Source: Paenibacillus sp. PastM-3 (GTDB taxonomy: Bacteria; Bacillota; Bacilli; Paenibacillales; Paenibacillaceae). From it: a stretch of 64,000 nt of DNA. Below are positions 27,479-35,820 of the stretch, piece after piece (within the stretch, counting starts at the first letter, position 1; each line of letters starts with the position of its first letter). A program made the position numbers and the translations under genes. The notes under the pieces are model-generated. The model made no database searches. It was not told the origin of the DNA and saw only the letters and a program-made list of their open reading frames with translations. Location of the stretch: the NCBI RefSeq assembly GCF_029893965.1, contig NZ_JARXXP010000017.1, positions 1-64,000 on the forward strand. The letters are read 5' to 3'.

Positions 27479-27683
27479 TGAGGCCAGGCTGAATGTTTGC
27501 TGAACGTTTTTTTGCTGAGACAAGATCATTTACGGGCCCGGGCCCGTCAATCCCCGGGGCACAAAGCAGGGCCTTACTATGGAAGCTGGCTCAGGAACTT
27601 TGCGGCCACCCCATAAAAAATTCAAATCACCTGCTACAGCGGATGCCCTACAGGTTAACGCGCCAGACACACACCCCATCCTG

Positions 27684-27709
27684 TAATGGACTCAAATGCG
27701 CTTATTTTC
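27684..27709 (-). repeat. Dispersed repeat family B, copy 1
   Basis: Read on the minus strand: GAAAATAAGCGCATTTGAGT followed by CCATTA. It fits the family pattern GAAAATAAGnnCnnTnnnGTCCGTTAG. Confidence 0.6.
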
Positions 27710-27732
27710 AGCTAAACCGTTCTTTAGTCGTT

Positions 27733-27757
27733 CTAACGGACACCAGCGACCTTATAT
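27733..27757 (-). repeat. Dispersed repeat family B, copy 2
   Basis: Read on the minus strand: ATATAAGGTCGCTGGTGTCC then GTTAG. Confidence 0.6.
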
Positions 27758-27788
27758 GCCCGAATTCGGAGCAAAAAAGGGGACTTGA

Positions 27789-27817
27789 GAGAAAATAAGA
27801 GCACTGAGGTCCGTTAG
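27789..27817 (+). repeat. Dispersed repeat family B, copy 3
   Basis: GAGAAAATAAGAGCACTGAG then GTCCGTTAG on the plus strand. Confidence 0.7.
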
Positions 27818-27838
27818 TTCAGCAAAATGACCCTATTA

Positions 27839-27867
27839 GAGAAAATAAGGTCATTTCAGTCCGTTAG
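27839..27867 (+). repeat. Dispersed repeat family B, copy 4
   Basis: GAGAAAATAAGGTCATTTCA then GTCCGTTAG. It matches copy 3 in its first 11 and last 9 bases, 50 bp away. Confidence 0.7.
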
Positions 27868-27875
27868 CGAACCAT

Positions 27876-27945
27876 GTTCATGGTTCATGGTTCATGGTTC
27901 ATGGTTCATGGTTCATCGTTCATCGTTCATCGTTCGTGGTTCATG
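27876..27945 (+). repeat. Ten-unit 7-bp tandem repeat (GTTCATG)
   Basis: Ten consecutive heptamers: five GTTCATG, three GTTCATC, one GTTCGTG and one GTTCATG. It is a plain microsatellite-like array prone to slippage. A frame through it gives a Val-His/Trp/Phe-rich peptide, which I do not regard as a gene. Confidence 0.95.
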
Positions 27946-27949
27946 ATTT

Positions 27950-27985
27950 CACACAAAAAAAAAGCCAGCCAGAAGCTCTGGCTGA
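27950..27985 (-). terminator. Terminator of the phosphotransferase gene
   Basis: CAGCCAG (27966-27972) pairs with CTGGCTG (27978-27984) around a 5-nt loop. On the minus strand it is followed by a long T run. Confidence 0.8.
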
Positions 27986-28055
27986 GCTGGATCATCTTAT
28001 AATTCCCATTACACAGTTGCAGTCGTACGGTATAACACCCTTCTCCAGAAAAGGG

Positions 28056-28877
28056 CTAGGACTTCCGCATGGATCTGAGACGCCTGCGGATTTCTTTGGC
28101 CAGCTGCTCCTTCTCTGCGGCCGGAACCCCTTCGATTAGCCTCGCTGCCGCTACTGGCAGCACCCAGGCATTGATCTCGGCATAGCTGCGGCCCGACAAG
28201 CGGAGGTATTCGCGGATATAGACCTTCGTAAGCTTCTGCCTGATGAAGCCGGTGACCATCCGTGCGGTGAATGAGCTCCCCGGAGGCATCGCCCCCATGC
28301 TGAGCAGCAGCACTGATCTTGCGGCATCCGCCGCAGGATTTCCGGAAATGCCGTTCATCCAATCGATAATCCAGGCACCGTCGGCATCAATAAGCACATT
28401 ATCAGGGTGGAAGTCGCCGTGACACAGCCTGCCGCCTTCAGGCAGCCGCTGCAGATGTTCCAGAACAGCCGTTTTCTCCTCCATGGTCAGCATGGGGGCG
28501 GCTATAATCTGTCTGTGCAGCTGCTCCTTGTGCTGACTGAGCTCCGGGCTGCCCTCCAGCTGATGCAGCTGATAATGCAGGGCGGCGAGCTGCTTGGCAT
28601 ACACGGACAAACGCCAGGGCTGTCCGCTGATCTGGCCCAGCAGGGAACGCCCGTGAATCTGCTGAAAGACAATGCCCCTGCGCCCTTCTGCCTCAATCAG
28701 CCCGACAGGCCTGGGAGTGCGGACACTGCCCTGGTTATACACATATGAGCTTACCCTGAATTCCTGCTCCACTGCCGCCGGAGAAAAATCCTCCAGATAA
28801 AGCTTAACAATCGTGTTCTCCCCGTGCTCGAATACTTCTGCAGTCCGGCCTGCTCCTACCCGCCGGTTATACTCCAT
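28056..28877 (-). CDS. Aminoglycoside phosphotransferase (APH)-family kinase-like protein
   Basis: A 273-residue protein with the eukaryotic-like kinase fold of the APH/choline-kinase family. The nucleotide-binding Lys is in TIVKLYLED (Lys25). The catalytic loop HGDFHPDN spans 153-160 and the metal-binding IDW 171-173. Substrates in this family range from antibiotics to sugars and choline, so no resistance function is claimed. GGGAGG precedes the ATG. It is last in a three-gene minus-strand run with the ABM-fold protein (16-bp gap) and the hydrolase. Confidence 0.87.
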   Translation of the reverse strand: MEYNRRVGAGRTAEVFEHGENTIVKLYLEDFSPAAVEQEFRVSSYVYNQGSVRTPRPVGLIEAEGRRGIVFQQIHGRSLLGQISGQPWRLSVYAKQLAALHYQLHQLEGSPELSQHKEQLHRQIIAAPMLTMEEKTAVLEHLQRLPEGGRLCHGDFHPDNVLIDADGAWIIDWMNGISGNPAADAARSVLLLSMGAMPPGSSFTARMVTGFIRQKLTKVYIREYLRLSGRSYAEINAWVLPVAAARLIEGVPAAEKEQLAKEIRRRLRSMRKS

Positions 28878-28892
28878 AGCCGTTCCTCCCGT

Positions 28893-29189
28893 TTAATCCA
28901 GATTCACACTGGTGAAATGCTCTACTGCCGGGAACGGGTCGTAATATCTGTGAAGCAGGGCCTTCCATTCCTGGTACTGGGCTGATTCCCTGAATCCTAC
29001 CGTATGATCCTCAAGTGCCCGCCACCTTACAAGCAGCAGATATTTATGGTCATCCTCCAGACAGTGCTGGAGCTCATGCCCCAAATAGCCATCAATGGAG
29101 GCAATCAGCGGAGAGGCCTTGGTGAAGCTGGCTTCAAACTCCGCGGTAAGCCCCGGTTTAATCTGCAGCATGGCCGCTTCCAATATCAT
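28893..29189 (-). CDS. Antibiotic biosynthesis monooxygenase (ABM) domain protein
   Basis: A 98-residue ferredoxin-like alpha/beta barrel of the ABM superfamily, recognisable from ML-QIKPGLTAEFEASFTKASPLI at the start and the LVRWRALEDHT block. Members are cofactor-free monooxygenases or haem-binding proteins, and many are uncharacterised dimeric proteins. AGGAAGTCAG precedes the ATG. It sits between a hydrolase and a kinase-like gene in what looks like one transcription unit. Confidence 0.85.
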   Translation of the reverse strand: MILEAAMLQIKPGLTAEFEASFTKASPLIASIDGYLGHELQHCLEDDHKYLLLVRWRALEDHTVGFRESAQYQEWKALLHRYYDPFPAVEHFTSVNLD

Positions 29190-29226
29190 CTGACTTCCTC
29201 CTTCTACCCCGTACTATAAACAAACC

Positions 29227-29853
29227 TTAGGCTTCAAGTGCATCGCGGAAAAACTCATGATAAAAATTGATAATCACCAGCAGCACCGCCAGCGATTCAT
29301 TGACACTGCCCACCTCAAGCACATGATTGGCGTCATCAATCCGGTACACCCTGATATTCGGCAGTCCGCTGATTTCGGCAGGATGCTGCCCGCTGAACAT
29401 CGGGTCGCTGCCGCCATAGATAACACTCCCCCGGCTTTTGCGGATCCAGGGTACCGTTTCGGCGATGGGAGTCAGGTACAGGTGAGCCGTCTTCTGCTGC
29501 ACACCCAGCTCTGCCGCCAGCCGTCCGGCAATGACGGTCCCCATGCTTTTGCTGATGAACAGCAGCTGCTCGTACTCGGCAACCGCACCCAGTGCCGCTT
29601 TGCATTCCTCTACGACAATATCCAGCTCTTCCCGCTTGAATCCCGCCCGGGCGCTCTGATAGCCGTATTCCAGAATCAGCAGATCACAGCCGTGCTCAGC
29701 AGCCACCTTGCCTGCATAGTCCAGCAGGGAGCGTTCGGCTGAATAATTCTGGCCGGGAAAAACAACAGCCAGCGCCTTGGAGCCCTGGACCGCATACTTA
29801 TGTCTGACCTCTCTGCCCCAATGGGAGGACATCATGATACTCGAAACACTCAT
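29227..29853 (-). CDS. Alpha/beta hydrolase family protein
   Basis: A 208-residue cytoplasmic protein with alpha/beta-hydrolase features. The AVVFPGQNYSAERS loop corresponds to the oxyanion region, LLFISKSMGTVIAG holds the Ser nucleophile, YGGSDPMF the acidic residue and DDANHVLE the catalytic His. It resembles small esterase-like proteins annotated only as alpha/beta hydrolases. AAGGAGGAAGCTT precedes the ATG. First of three genes on this strand. Confidence 0.8.
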   Translation of the reverse strand: MSVSSIMMSSHWGREVRHKYAVQGSKALAVVFPGQNYSAERSLLDYAGKVAAEHGCDLLILEYGYQSARAGFKREELDIVVEECKAALGAVAEYEQLLFISKSMGTVIAGRLAAELGVQQKTAHLYLTPIAETVPWIRKSRGSVIYGGSDPMFSGQHPAEISGLPNIRVYRIDDANHVLEVGSVNESLAVLLVIINFYHEFFRDALEA

Positions 29854-30000
29854 AAGCTTCCTCCTTGTTAAACGTAAAACTCACTCCGCCGGCAAAGGCG
29901 TTTTCTCTGTCTCTCATTATAACGATCTTCAGCAACGCTTGGAAATAACAAAAAACCTCCCGCCGGCGATAAGCGGAAAGCCAGGCATCCGGGGCTATGA

Positions 30001-31104
30001 TCATGGTGAAGGCTCCTCCCTGTCCCCGGCCCTGCGCGCCGTTATTTCGGCGGTAATCCACAGCAGCAGCGGAATCAACAACTGAAAGGGAAGTGCATAC
30101 AATTTATAGATATGGTAGGCAAAATACTGCATCTGCGTAATATCCTTATAGATGAAATCCGCCATATAAACCATAATCAGCCCCATCTGCAGGACTACAG
30201 AGCGGTAGCTCTCCAGGTTGAAGACTCTGGTAATGCCCTGGCAGCTTACATACAGGCAAAGGCTTGTTTTTATAAACAGCGAGGCTATAAAAACGATGGC
30301 AGACGAGCCCTCGATCCGGGTCAGAAAATCTCCGACATTGATCCGGCTGACCGCCACATAGGAGGGGAAATAGAGCGATGACAGAATTTCCGGGCCAAGA
30401 ACAAGCAGATTCCGCACAGAGACGCCGATTATGATCACTCCTGCAATAACTACCCCGCTGATCAGCACCCGTGCCGCCGAACCTTTTCGCGGAAGAACCG
30501 TGAAGGCTCCCAGAAAAACCACAATCTCCGCAAATGGAAACGTAAAGGAGCCCGCCACATCCGAGAATACGGGTCCCCACCCGCTGTGCAGCAGGGGCTT
30601 CAAATGCTGATAATCATACTTGGGGACAGAGAGCAGCTGGACAACAACAATTACGGTAAAAGTGAACAGCAACAGAAATTTTGAGCTTCGCCCGACCACC
30701 TCCATCCCTGCATTCACCACCCAGATACAGAGCAGGCCGATAATCAGCATCGGAGCCAGCATGGGAGTGGATGTCAAGACCACTGTCTTACTGAATTCCC
30801 CGAAATTGCGCAGAACCAGTGAGCCCAGGTGAAGGGTATACCAGATATACAAACAGGAGAACACCCGGCCTATGACTCTCCCGAAGACGGAAATGAGCAT
30901 ATCAAACAGATTTTTCCCCGGAAAAAGCGTATGGAGCCGCGCATAAATCAGCATCAGAGGGATCGCCAGCAGCACAGCCAGGATAATCGCAATCCAGCTG
31001 CTGTTGCCCGATTCGCCTGAAGTACCCATAAACAGCGAGCTGCCGATGATGAACATTATGATTATACTGATGGATTGTCCCCCTGGTATAATCTCCTTGC
31101 CCAT
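30001..31104 (-). CDS. GerB-family spore germination permease
   Basis: The membrane B subunit of a Ger nutrient receptor, related to amino-acid/polyamine permeases. About ten hydrophobic helices begin with SISIIIMFIIGSSLFMG, typical of GerAB/YndE proteins. It sits in the spore inner membrane and takes part in germinant recognition. The frame opens at 31158, but AAAAGGAGGGG fixes the start at ATG 31104 (367 residues). Last gene of the ger operon. Confidence 0.92.
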   Translation of the reverse strand: MGKEIIPGGQSISIIIMFIIGSSLFMGTSGESGNSSWIAIILAVLLAIPLMLIYARLHTLFPGKNLFDMLISVFGRVIGRVFSCLYIWYTLHLGSLVLRNFGEFSKTVVLTSTPMLAPMLIIGLLCIWVVNAGMEVVGRSSKFLLLFTFTVIVVVQLLSVPKYDYQHLKPLLHSGWGPVFSDVAGSFTFPFAEIVVFLGAFTVLPRKGSAARVLISGVVIAGVIIIGVSVRNLLVLGPEILSSLYFPSYVAVSRINVGDFLTRIEGSSAIVFIASLFIKTSLCLYVSCQGITRVFNLESYRSVVLQMGLIMVYMADFIYKDITQMQYFAYHIYKLYALPFQLLIPLLLWITAEITARRAGDREEPSP

Positions 31105-31129
31105 GCATACCCCTCCTTTTTGCGGATCT

Positions 31130-31339
31130 TTAGAATAACTGTTTGATAAAATGGACAATCGGCGGTGAAGGACTGGGAATTTCCCAATGCATCGCCAGGC
31201 TGAAGGCCAGCACGAAGGAGATCAGGCACAGCACAGAGCACATGTAGAAATCCCGCTTTTTTCCCTGCTTCAGCAGACCGTAAGGGTCTATCCACACAAT
31301 CAGCGCGTAAATCAGTACAATGTATACGGGCACGGTCAT
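31130..31339 (-). CDS. Small membrane protein in ger operon
   Basis: A 69-residue protein with two hydrophobic helices (VPVYIVLIYALIVWI and CSVLCLISFVLAFSLAM). Its ATG overlaps the gerC stop (TAATG), which supports translation. Small two-helix proteins encoded inside ger operons (GerD-independent D subunits) modulate receptor output in Bacillus species. This one has that size and place, but I cannot assign it to that family by sequence. Confidence 0.75.
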   Translation of the reverse strand: MTVPVYIVLIYALIVWIDPYGLLKQGKKRDFYMCSVLCLISFVLAFSLAMHWEIPSPSPPIVHFIKQLF

Positions 31340-32496
31340 TAATCCCCTACCTTGATTGTTCTCGAAGATTTGGCTGTACTCTGAATGATTACCTTTGAAG
31401 TGACCTTCACATCCAGCTCCTTGAATGCCTCCGGCCACCTCTCCTCCAGCTTGTGCCAGCTTCGCGGCATAGTATCATGCACTGCCTTGCCAAAGCCGAA
31501 AATATCCGCCTGGTAATCCCGCTGCAGCTTGCGGATGACAGAGAGAATGTTACGCTGCACTTGCGCGCCTGCCCGGTTCTCAATGGCCGCAAGGCTCTCA
31601 TTTCCGGTCAGATCAACTGTGCTCATCACTTCATCAAGCCCGGTATGGGTGAGCGTATGCACCTCAATCTGCAGCTTACCGTTTTCCCAAACCGGCTTTA
31701 CCTTTGTCCGGTTTGATAAGATCTCAAGCGAGTAGGTAGGCCTGCCGCGCTCATTGTCTATTGTCAGCACCCCGCCCTTCACATTATTTTTGACAAAAAG
31801 AGCATATTGGGTTTCTGTTCCGTCCAGCTTGCCGACCATCCGGTCCTCAACAAACACCGCAGTCCCGCTAACACGTCCGTTCTTCTGCCCGTTCATCTCG
31901 CTGATGTTTATCAGCGGGGCGATCGCATGTTTCCCAGGAGTCTCCAGCTTGTCGATAAAGTCCCAAATTTCCACGACCGGCGCCGTGCCCGTAAACATCT
32001 CATCCTTCATCATCTGCGCCAGCTCAAAGGACATGATCGTCTTATTCTTCTGGTTCAGATTAAGCACCTCACGGGCATTTTTTTCGCCGGCTACAAAGAT
32101 AAATACATCGGCCCGGGTCTCCGTATCCCTACTGTACCAGTCAATAACCTTTACCAGCCCCTCGCGGGCCAGCTCCTCGCTGATGATAATGGCCTTGGCA
32201 TGGCTCCAGAACAGCTTACGGCCGGTCAGCGAAATCATACTGCGGGCAATACTGAAGATGGTATCGCCGGTCAGGCTCAGCATTTTGAATCCGGTCTGAT
32301 TATCCTGCAGCCCGCCCTGCGTATCGATCATCTCTACGGTCATCTGGATGTTGTTATCCGCTTTATTCTTATCAAGGGCTACGCCGGCCACAATGGACAT
32401 ATCATCGATCTCCGAATAGTTCCAGCAGCCGGTCAGGCTGAAGAGCATCCCTGCGGCAAGCAGGACAGAGGCTATTCTGAAGGCTGTTCTGTTCAT
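31339..32496 (-). CDS. GerC-family spore germination lipoprotein
   Basis: The C subunit of the Ger receptor. The signal peptide ends in the lipobox LTGC with Cys24, so it is lipid-anchored on the outer face of the spore inner membrane. The family opening GCWNYSEIDDMSIVAGVALDK and the later segments FWSHAKAIIISEELAREGL and RGRPTYSLEI match GerAC/YfkR proteins. At 385 residues it is full length. The start overlaps the gerA stop as ATGA. Confidence 0.95.
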   Translation of the reverse strand: MNRTAFRIASVLLAAGMLFSLTGCWNYSEIDDMSIVAGVALDKNKADNNIQMTVEMIDTQGGLQDNQTGFKMLSLTGDTIFSIARSMISLTGRKLFWSHAKAIIISEELAREGLVKVIDWYSRDTETRADVFIFVAGEKNAREVLNLNQKNKTIMSFELAQMMKDEMFTGTAPVVEIWDFIDKLETPGKHAIAPLINISEMNGQKNGRVSGTAVFVEDRMVGKLDGTETQYALFVKNNVKGGVLTIDNERGRPTYSLEILSNRTKVKPVWENGKLQIEVHTLTHTGLDEVMSTVDLTGNESLAAIENRAGAQVQRNILSVIRKLQRDYQADIFGFGKAVHDTMPRSWHKLEERWPEAFKELDVKVTSKVIIQSTAKSSRTIKVGD

Positions 32497-34043
32497 CTTC
32501 TTCCCCGCTTCCGCTGCGCAGACTTACGCTTCATATTGCGGGCTCCGATCACCGCCGGACGCAGGTACATATCCCACCAGGGTGCACGCACTGCGGTGTC
32601 TTTAATGTCCTGAGGCCGGATAGAGCCTACCCCGAGCATGTAGGGAACCCCGAAGGAGCGCAGGCTCATCAGATGGATAACCAGCCCGAGCAGCCCGAAG
32701 AAATAGCCGAAAAGGCCGAACAGAAAGGCGCTGAGCAGCAGGATAATCCTGACGATAATCAAAGGCCCGGTAAGCCTTGGATTAAGCAGCGTTGTGATTC
32801 CTGTCAGCCCTACAACAATAACCATCGGTGCGCTGACGATCCGCGCGTCCACCGCAGCCTGGCCCAGCACCAGTGCGCCTACGATGCTGACCGCCTGCCC
32901 GATGGAATTGGGGATTCTCGCTCCCGCCTCACGCAGAATCTCGAAGATCGTCAGCATGAGCACCGCTTCGACTACAGTGGGAAACGGCACAGACAAACGT
33001 GCGGCCGCGATGCTCAGCAGCAGCAGGGTCGGCACCATCTCCTGGCTGTACGTGACCAGTGCCAGATAAACGGCAGGAATACTGATCGACAGAAATGCAC
33101 CGAGAACTCTGAGCAGCCGGTTAAACGTGGCGAAAAAATAACTGATATAGTAATCCTCGCTGGCCTGGAAGTTTTCCACGAAAACATAAGGCAGCGTCAG
33201 GGCGAACGGGCTTCCGTCGATCAGAACAGCAATGCGTCCCTCCATTATTTTGCCGACAACGGAATCCGGGCGCTCTGTGCTTCCGATCATTTCAAAGGGG
33301 GAGTACGGCTCATCGCGGATTAATTCGGCCAGGTAGCCTGTATCCAGCAGATGGTCGATCTCCACACGGGCAAGCCGGCCATGCAGCTCCTTCAGAATAT
33401 CGGGCGAGGCCAGGCTTTCCATATAACAGATACAGGTCTGGGTCTTTGTCCTTGTTCCAATGTCGGTAAAAACAAATTTGAGGTCGGAGTTTTGCACCCG
33501 GCGGCGGATCAGGGTCAGATTGGTCAGGAGCGACTCATTAAAGCCGTCCCGGGGACCGCGCACCGCTTTTTCGGTCATAGGCTCTTCTATTGAACGGGTC
33601 TCCCGGCTCTGGGCGTTAATATTCAGTGAACCGGCATAACCATCCAGCAAAAAGACGGTTTTGCCGCCGACAACGGCACCGATCAGCTCATCCAGCTGCA
33701 CCGAGACCGTCACATCGCTGCTATGGATCACCCGGTTGCGGATCAGCTCCATGAGACTCTCCGGGTTCACACAGTCCCTGTCCGGAAACTCGTAGGTTAT
33801 GACCGGCCTCATTACCCCGTCCTGGAGCAGCTCCCGGTCGATCATTCCGTCAGCGTAGATTAATGCACAGCGGATGTGCTTGTCATGGTCGTTCTCAATC
33901 ACCCGTATTCTAAGCGTGCCGTCATTACGGAAGATCCTCCGGAACAGCGCCAGCGTATCATCCATAGAATGGCTTACAGGCTGGGATGAATCAATCTTCG
34001 CGGCAGAATGCATGCTGTCCTCCGTAGTTCCCGCTTTCGTCAC
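32493..34043 (-). CDS. GerA-family spore germination protein
   Basis: The A subunit of the receptor. It has a large N-terminal hydrophilic region that binds germinant, with SVQLDELIGAVVGGKTVFLLDGY and GTRTKTQTCICYME. Four to five membrane helices follow, with the family hallmarks RPDSVVGKIMEGRIAVLIDGSPFALTLP and FPTVVEAVLMLTIFEILREAG. I prefer the GTG at 34043, eight bases after AGGAG, over the GTG at 34052, which overlaps that site. A sigma-G-like promoter lies just upstream, so expression should be in the forespore. Confidence 0.93.
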   Translation of the reverse strand: MTKAGTTEDSMHSAAKIDSSQPVSHSMDDTLALFRRIFRNDGTLRIRVIENDHDKHIRCALIYADGMIDRELLQDGVMRPVITYEFPDRDCVNPESLMELIRNRVIHSSDVTVSVQLDELIGAVVGGKTVFLLDGYAGSLNINAQSRETRSIEEPMTEKAVRGPRDGFNESLLTNLTLIRRRVQNSDLKFVFTDIGTRTKTQTCICYMESLASPDILKELHGRLARVEIDHLLDTGYLAELIRDEPYSPFEMIGSTERPDSVVGKIMEGRIAVLIDGSPFALTLPYVFVENFQASEDYYISYFFATFNRLLRVLGAFLSISIPAVYLALVTYSQEMVPTLLLLSIAAARLSVPFPTVVEAVLMLTIFEILREAGARIPNSIGQAVSIVGALVLGQAAVDARIVSAPMVIVVGLTGITTLLNPRLTGPLIIVRIILLLSAFLFGLFGYFFGLLGLVIHLMSLRSFGVPYMLGVGSIRPQDIKDTAVRAPWWDMYLRPAVIGARNMKRKSAQRKRGRR

Positions 34044-34073
34044 AGCCGTCACTCCTGTCTATTCTTTTGATGT

Positions 34074-34103
34074 GATTATCCCCCGCCTCCTGCAGTCCTA
34101 TTC
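34074..34103 (-). promoter_or_regulatory. Sigma-G-like promoter of the ger operon
   Basis: On the minus strand GAATA (34103-34099), exactly 18 bp, then GATAATC (34080-34074). This matches the forespore sigma-G pattern (GMATR, 18 bp, CATWMTA) at all five -35 positions and five of seven -10 positions, about 31 bp upstream of the start. Confidence 0.6.
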
Positions 34104-34123
34104 GTATATCCGTCTGTCGGGAC

Positions 34124-34150
34124 AGCAAAAAAAGCCGCAGCTGCGGCTTT
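34124..34150 (-). terminator. Terminator of the DUF2569-like gene
   Basis: The perfect palindrome AAAGCCGCAGCTGCGGCTTT (34131-34150) is followed on the minus strand by seven T in total. It insulates the ger operon from the gene upstream. Confidence 0.85.
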
Positions 34151-34170
34151 CTACTGGCTTTTATACCGGT

Positions 34171-34692
34171 TCAATTAACAAAGGTATTCCGCACTCTCTT
34201 AGAGCGCAAGATGTAGGCAGTCCAGATGAGGCCGTTTACCAGACCCCTGGCAATATTCGACAGCAGATTGCCGCTTGCGGCCAGCTCCGACGACTGCGGG
34301 ATGCCCGCGACCAGCACAATGATGACGATCTGCAGCAGCAGGCCGATGATATAGTAAAAAATCAACCAGCGCGGAAAAACCGCCCGTTTGTTGTACAGCA
34401 GAGTGAGCAGATAAACAGAAGCTAACAGCAGAATAATATTCGCGCTCACCTCAAAAATCAGCACCAGCTTCCATGATGCATGATAATCTGCCGAAGCAGG
34501 GGAAGTCAGGGCATACCAGCCTTCGCTTCCGAGGGTGTTAGTAAAGAAATCGTAGACCAGTATAAACGATCTGATAAACGTAACATAAAGACCGATCTGG
34601 ATAAGCACCAGCCAGCCGCCAAGCCCTTTCGGATGGTCCGGTGCCAGCCCCATTCCTTTTTTGCCGGGGATAAGTGTTCCCAAAACAAGCAC
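34171..34692 (-). CDS. DUF2569-like membrane protein
   Basis: A protein of about 170 residues with four hydrophobic segments. The opening KGLGGWLVLIQIGLYVTFIRS and the ending GLIWTAYILRSKRVRNTF (W..Y...S.RV..TF) are the hallmarks of the DUF2569 membrane family, whose function is unknown. The start is uncertain. A GTG at 34692 has AGAGG very close, and an internal ATG at 34653 is another option. It is divergent from the alkyltransferase-like gene. Confidence 0.75.
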   Translation of the reverse strand: MLVLGTLIPGKKGMGLAPDHPKGLGGWLVLIQIGLYVTFIRSFILVYDFFTNTLGSEGWYALTSPASADYHASWKLVLIFEVSANIILLLASVYLLTLLYNKRAVFPRWLIFYYIIGLLLQIVIIVLVAGIPQSSELAASGNLLSNIARGLVNGLIWTAYILRSKRVRNTFVN

Positions 34693-34757
34693 ATCCTCTG
34701 TTATAATCTGGTATATATTATCCGTTAGGCAAGTCCACTGACGTGTAAGGAGAACCT

Positions 34758-35099
34758 ATGACACCATTTACAGCAAACGTTATTGCCGTCATCCAGGCCA
34801 TCCCCGAGGGAAAGGTTATGACCTACGGAGGCGTGGCCAAGGCTGCCGGAAGCCCCAGAGCCGCCAGACAGGTCGTGCGTATTCTGCATTCCATGAGCCG
34901 GAAGTATAAGCTGCCGTGGCACAGGGTCATTAACGCCAAGGGCAGGATAGCCCTGGATGATGAATCCGGTTCGGTCCAGAGGCTGTACCTGTCGGGCGAG
35001 GGCGTAGAGTTTGAGCCGGACGGGGCCATCAATCTGGAGCTGTACCTGTACGTACCGGAAGCTGACCCGGAGGATTATTTCCTGCCTCCTCTTGAGTAG
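34758..35099 (+). CDS. Alkyltransferase-like protein (ATL, MGMT family)
   Basis: A 113-residue member of the O6-alkylguanine-DNA alkyltransferase fold. The usual PCHR active site reads PWHRV, with Trp54 in place of the acceptor cysteine. ATL proteins cannot transfer the alkyl group. They bind and flag O6-alkylguanine lesions for nucleotide excision repair. The DNA-binding helix GGVAKAAGSPRAARQV is intact, including the Arg finger region. AAGGAGAACCT precedes the ATG. The last 25 bp overlap the 3' end of the convergent membrane gene. Confidence 0.93.
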   Translation: MTPFTANVIAVIQAIPEGKVMTYGGVAKAAGSPRAARQVVRILHSMSRKYKLPWHRVINAKGRIALDDESGSVQRLYLSGEGVEFEPDGAINLELYLYVPEADPEDYFLPPLE

Positions 35100-35776
35100 C
35101 CTCTCCCCCCGCTGCTGACCAGCCCGTTCAGCAAAAAGTACAGCGTGGCATAGATGACTAGCAGTACAACCGCAACGAACAGGCTGAAGAACAGCGATTG
35201 CCGGTTTAAGCTGTCATTAACCAGCTGAATCAGCTGGTGCCGGTCTGTCAGCACATCCCAGCTGTTCAGCCGGTAGACCCGGCCGAGAAGTACCCCGTAG
35301 CCGCCAAGCGCACAGGCGGCAAGTACAAAAATCCAGGAGAAGAACAGATTGCTTTTGCGGGAAATGACACTCTGAAACTGGTACAGCGAGAAGAAGCCTG
35401 TCAGCCAGCCGCTCCAGGTGAACAGCAGCAGGGTGACCAGATCATACCAGAACCGGCTCTGTACCTCTCCGCTGACGATATAGATGCTTTTGCGTGCGGT
35501 CAGATGCAGCAGGTCTGTCATCAGATACGGCGCGTTCGGAAAAAACAGCAGCCAGGCGATCCCCAGCGGCAGCAGCAGCATGCTGCTGAATCTCTGTTTA
35601 TCCAGTACATATGCGGCGCTTGAGAACACAAAAGGGATCCAGGCCAGAAAAAGGTTCCACAGTAAAAAATCAAAGTATGTATCGGTCCGCAGCGAAACTA
35701 CCCGGTACACCCCTAAAGTTGCCAGGGACAGGCCGGCTAACAGCACAAACACTTTCGTATAATTCAGTTCCTTCAT
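35075..35776 (-). CDS. DUF1361 membrane protein
   Basis: A 233-residue protein with about six or seven hydrophobic helices. The conserved block FPNAPYLMTDLLHL near residues 79-92 and the later GVLLGRVYRLNSWD are the DUF1361 signature. The function is unknown. The C-terminal tail is basic and Gly-rich. Its 3' end overlaps the convergent ATL gene by 25 bp, and no terminator lies between them, so transcripts probably run into each other. Confidence 0.85.
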   Translation of the reverse strand: MKELNYTKVFVLLAGLSLATLGVYRVVSLRTDTYFDFLLWNLFLAWIPFVFSSAAYVLDKQRFSSMLLLPLGIAWLLFFPNAPYLMTDLLHLTARKSIYIVSGEVQSRFWYDLVTLLLFTWSGWLTGFFSLYQFQSVISRKSNLFFSWIFVLAACALGGYGVLLGRVYRLNSWDVLTDRHQLIQLVNDSLNRQSLFFSLFVAVVLLVIYATLYFLLNGLVSSGGRGYSRGGRK

Positions 35777-35820
35777 CAGGGAATATTCTCCTTATCCGTA
35801 AGAATGGAACAACCATACTA

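Larger units (their letters stand above)
27375..28055. other. Intergenic region with repeat family B and a heptamer array
   Basis: A 681-bp gap with no credible gene. It holds the promoter of the YkcB-like gene (27449-27478), four copies of an imperfect ~26-29-bp element (27684-27867), a 7-bp tandem array (27876-27945) and the terminator of the phosphotransferase gene (about 27950-27985). Two plus-strand frames here are repeat-derived. Confidence 0.75.

Noticed and set aside
27684..27945. Repeats resembling a CRISPR array
   Set aside because: Copies vary in sequence and orientation, spacers are not unique sequences of constant length, and no cas genes are present.
27894..28139. Plus-strand 81-codon frame beginning in the heptamer array
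   Set aside because: Its first half is translation of the 7-bp repeat and it lies antisense to the phosphotransferase gene and its terminator.
28056..28877. Antibiotic-resistance gene call for the APH-family protein
   Set aside because: The fold covers many housekeeping kinases; nothing in sequence or context points to an antibiotic substrate.
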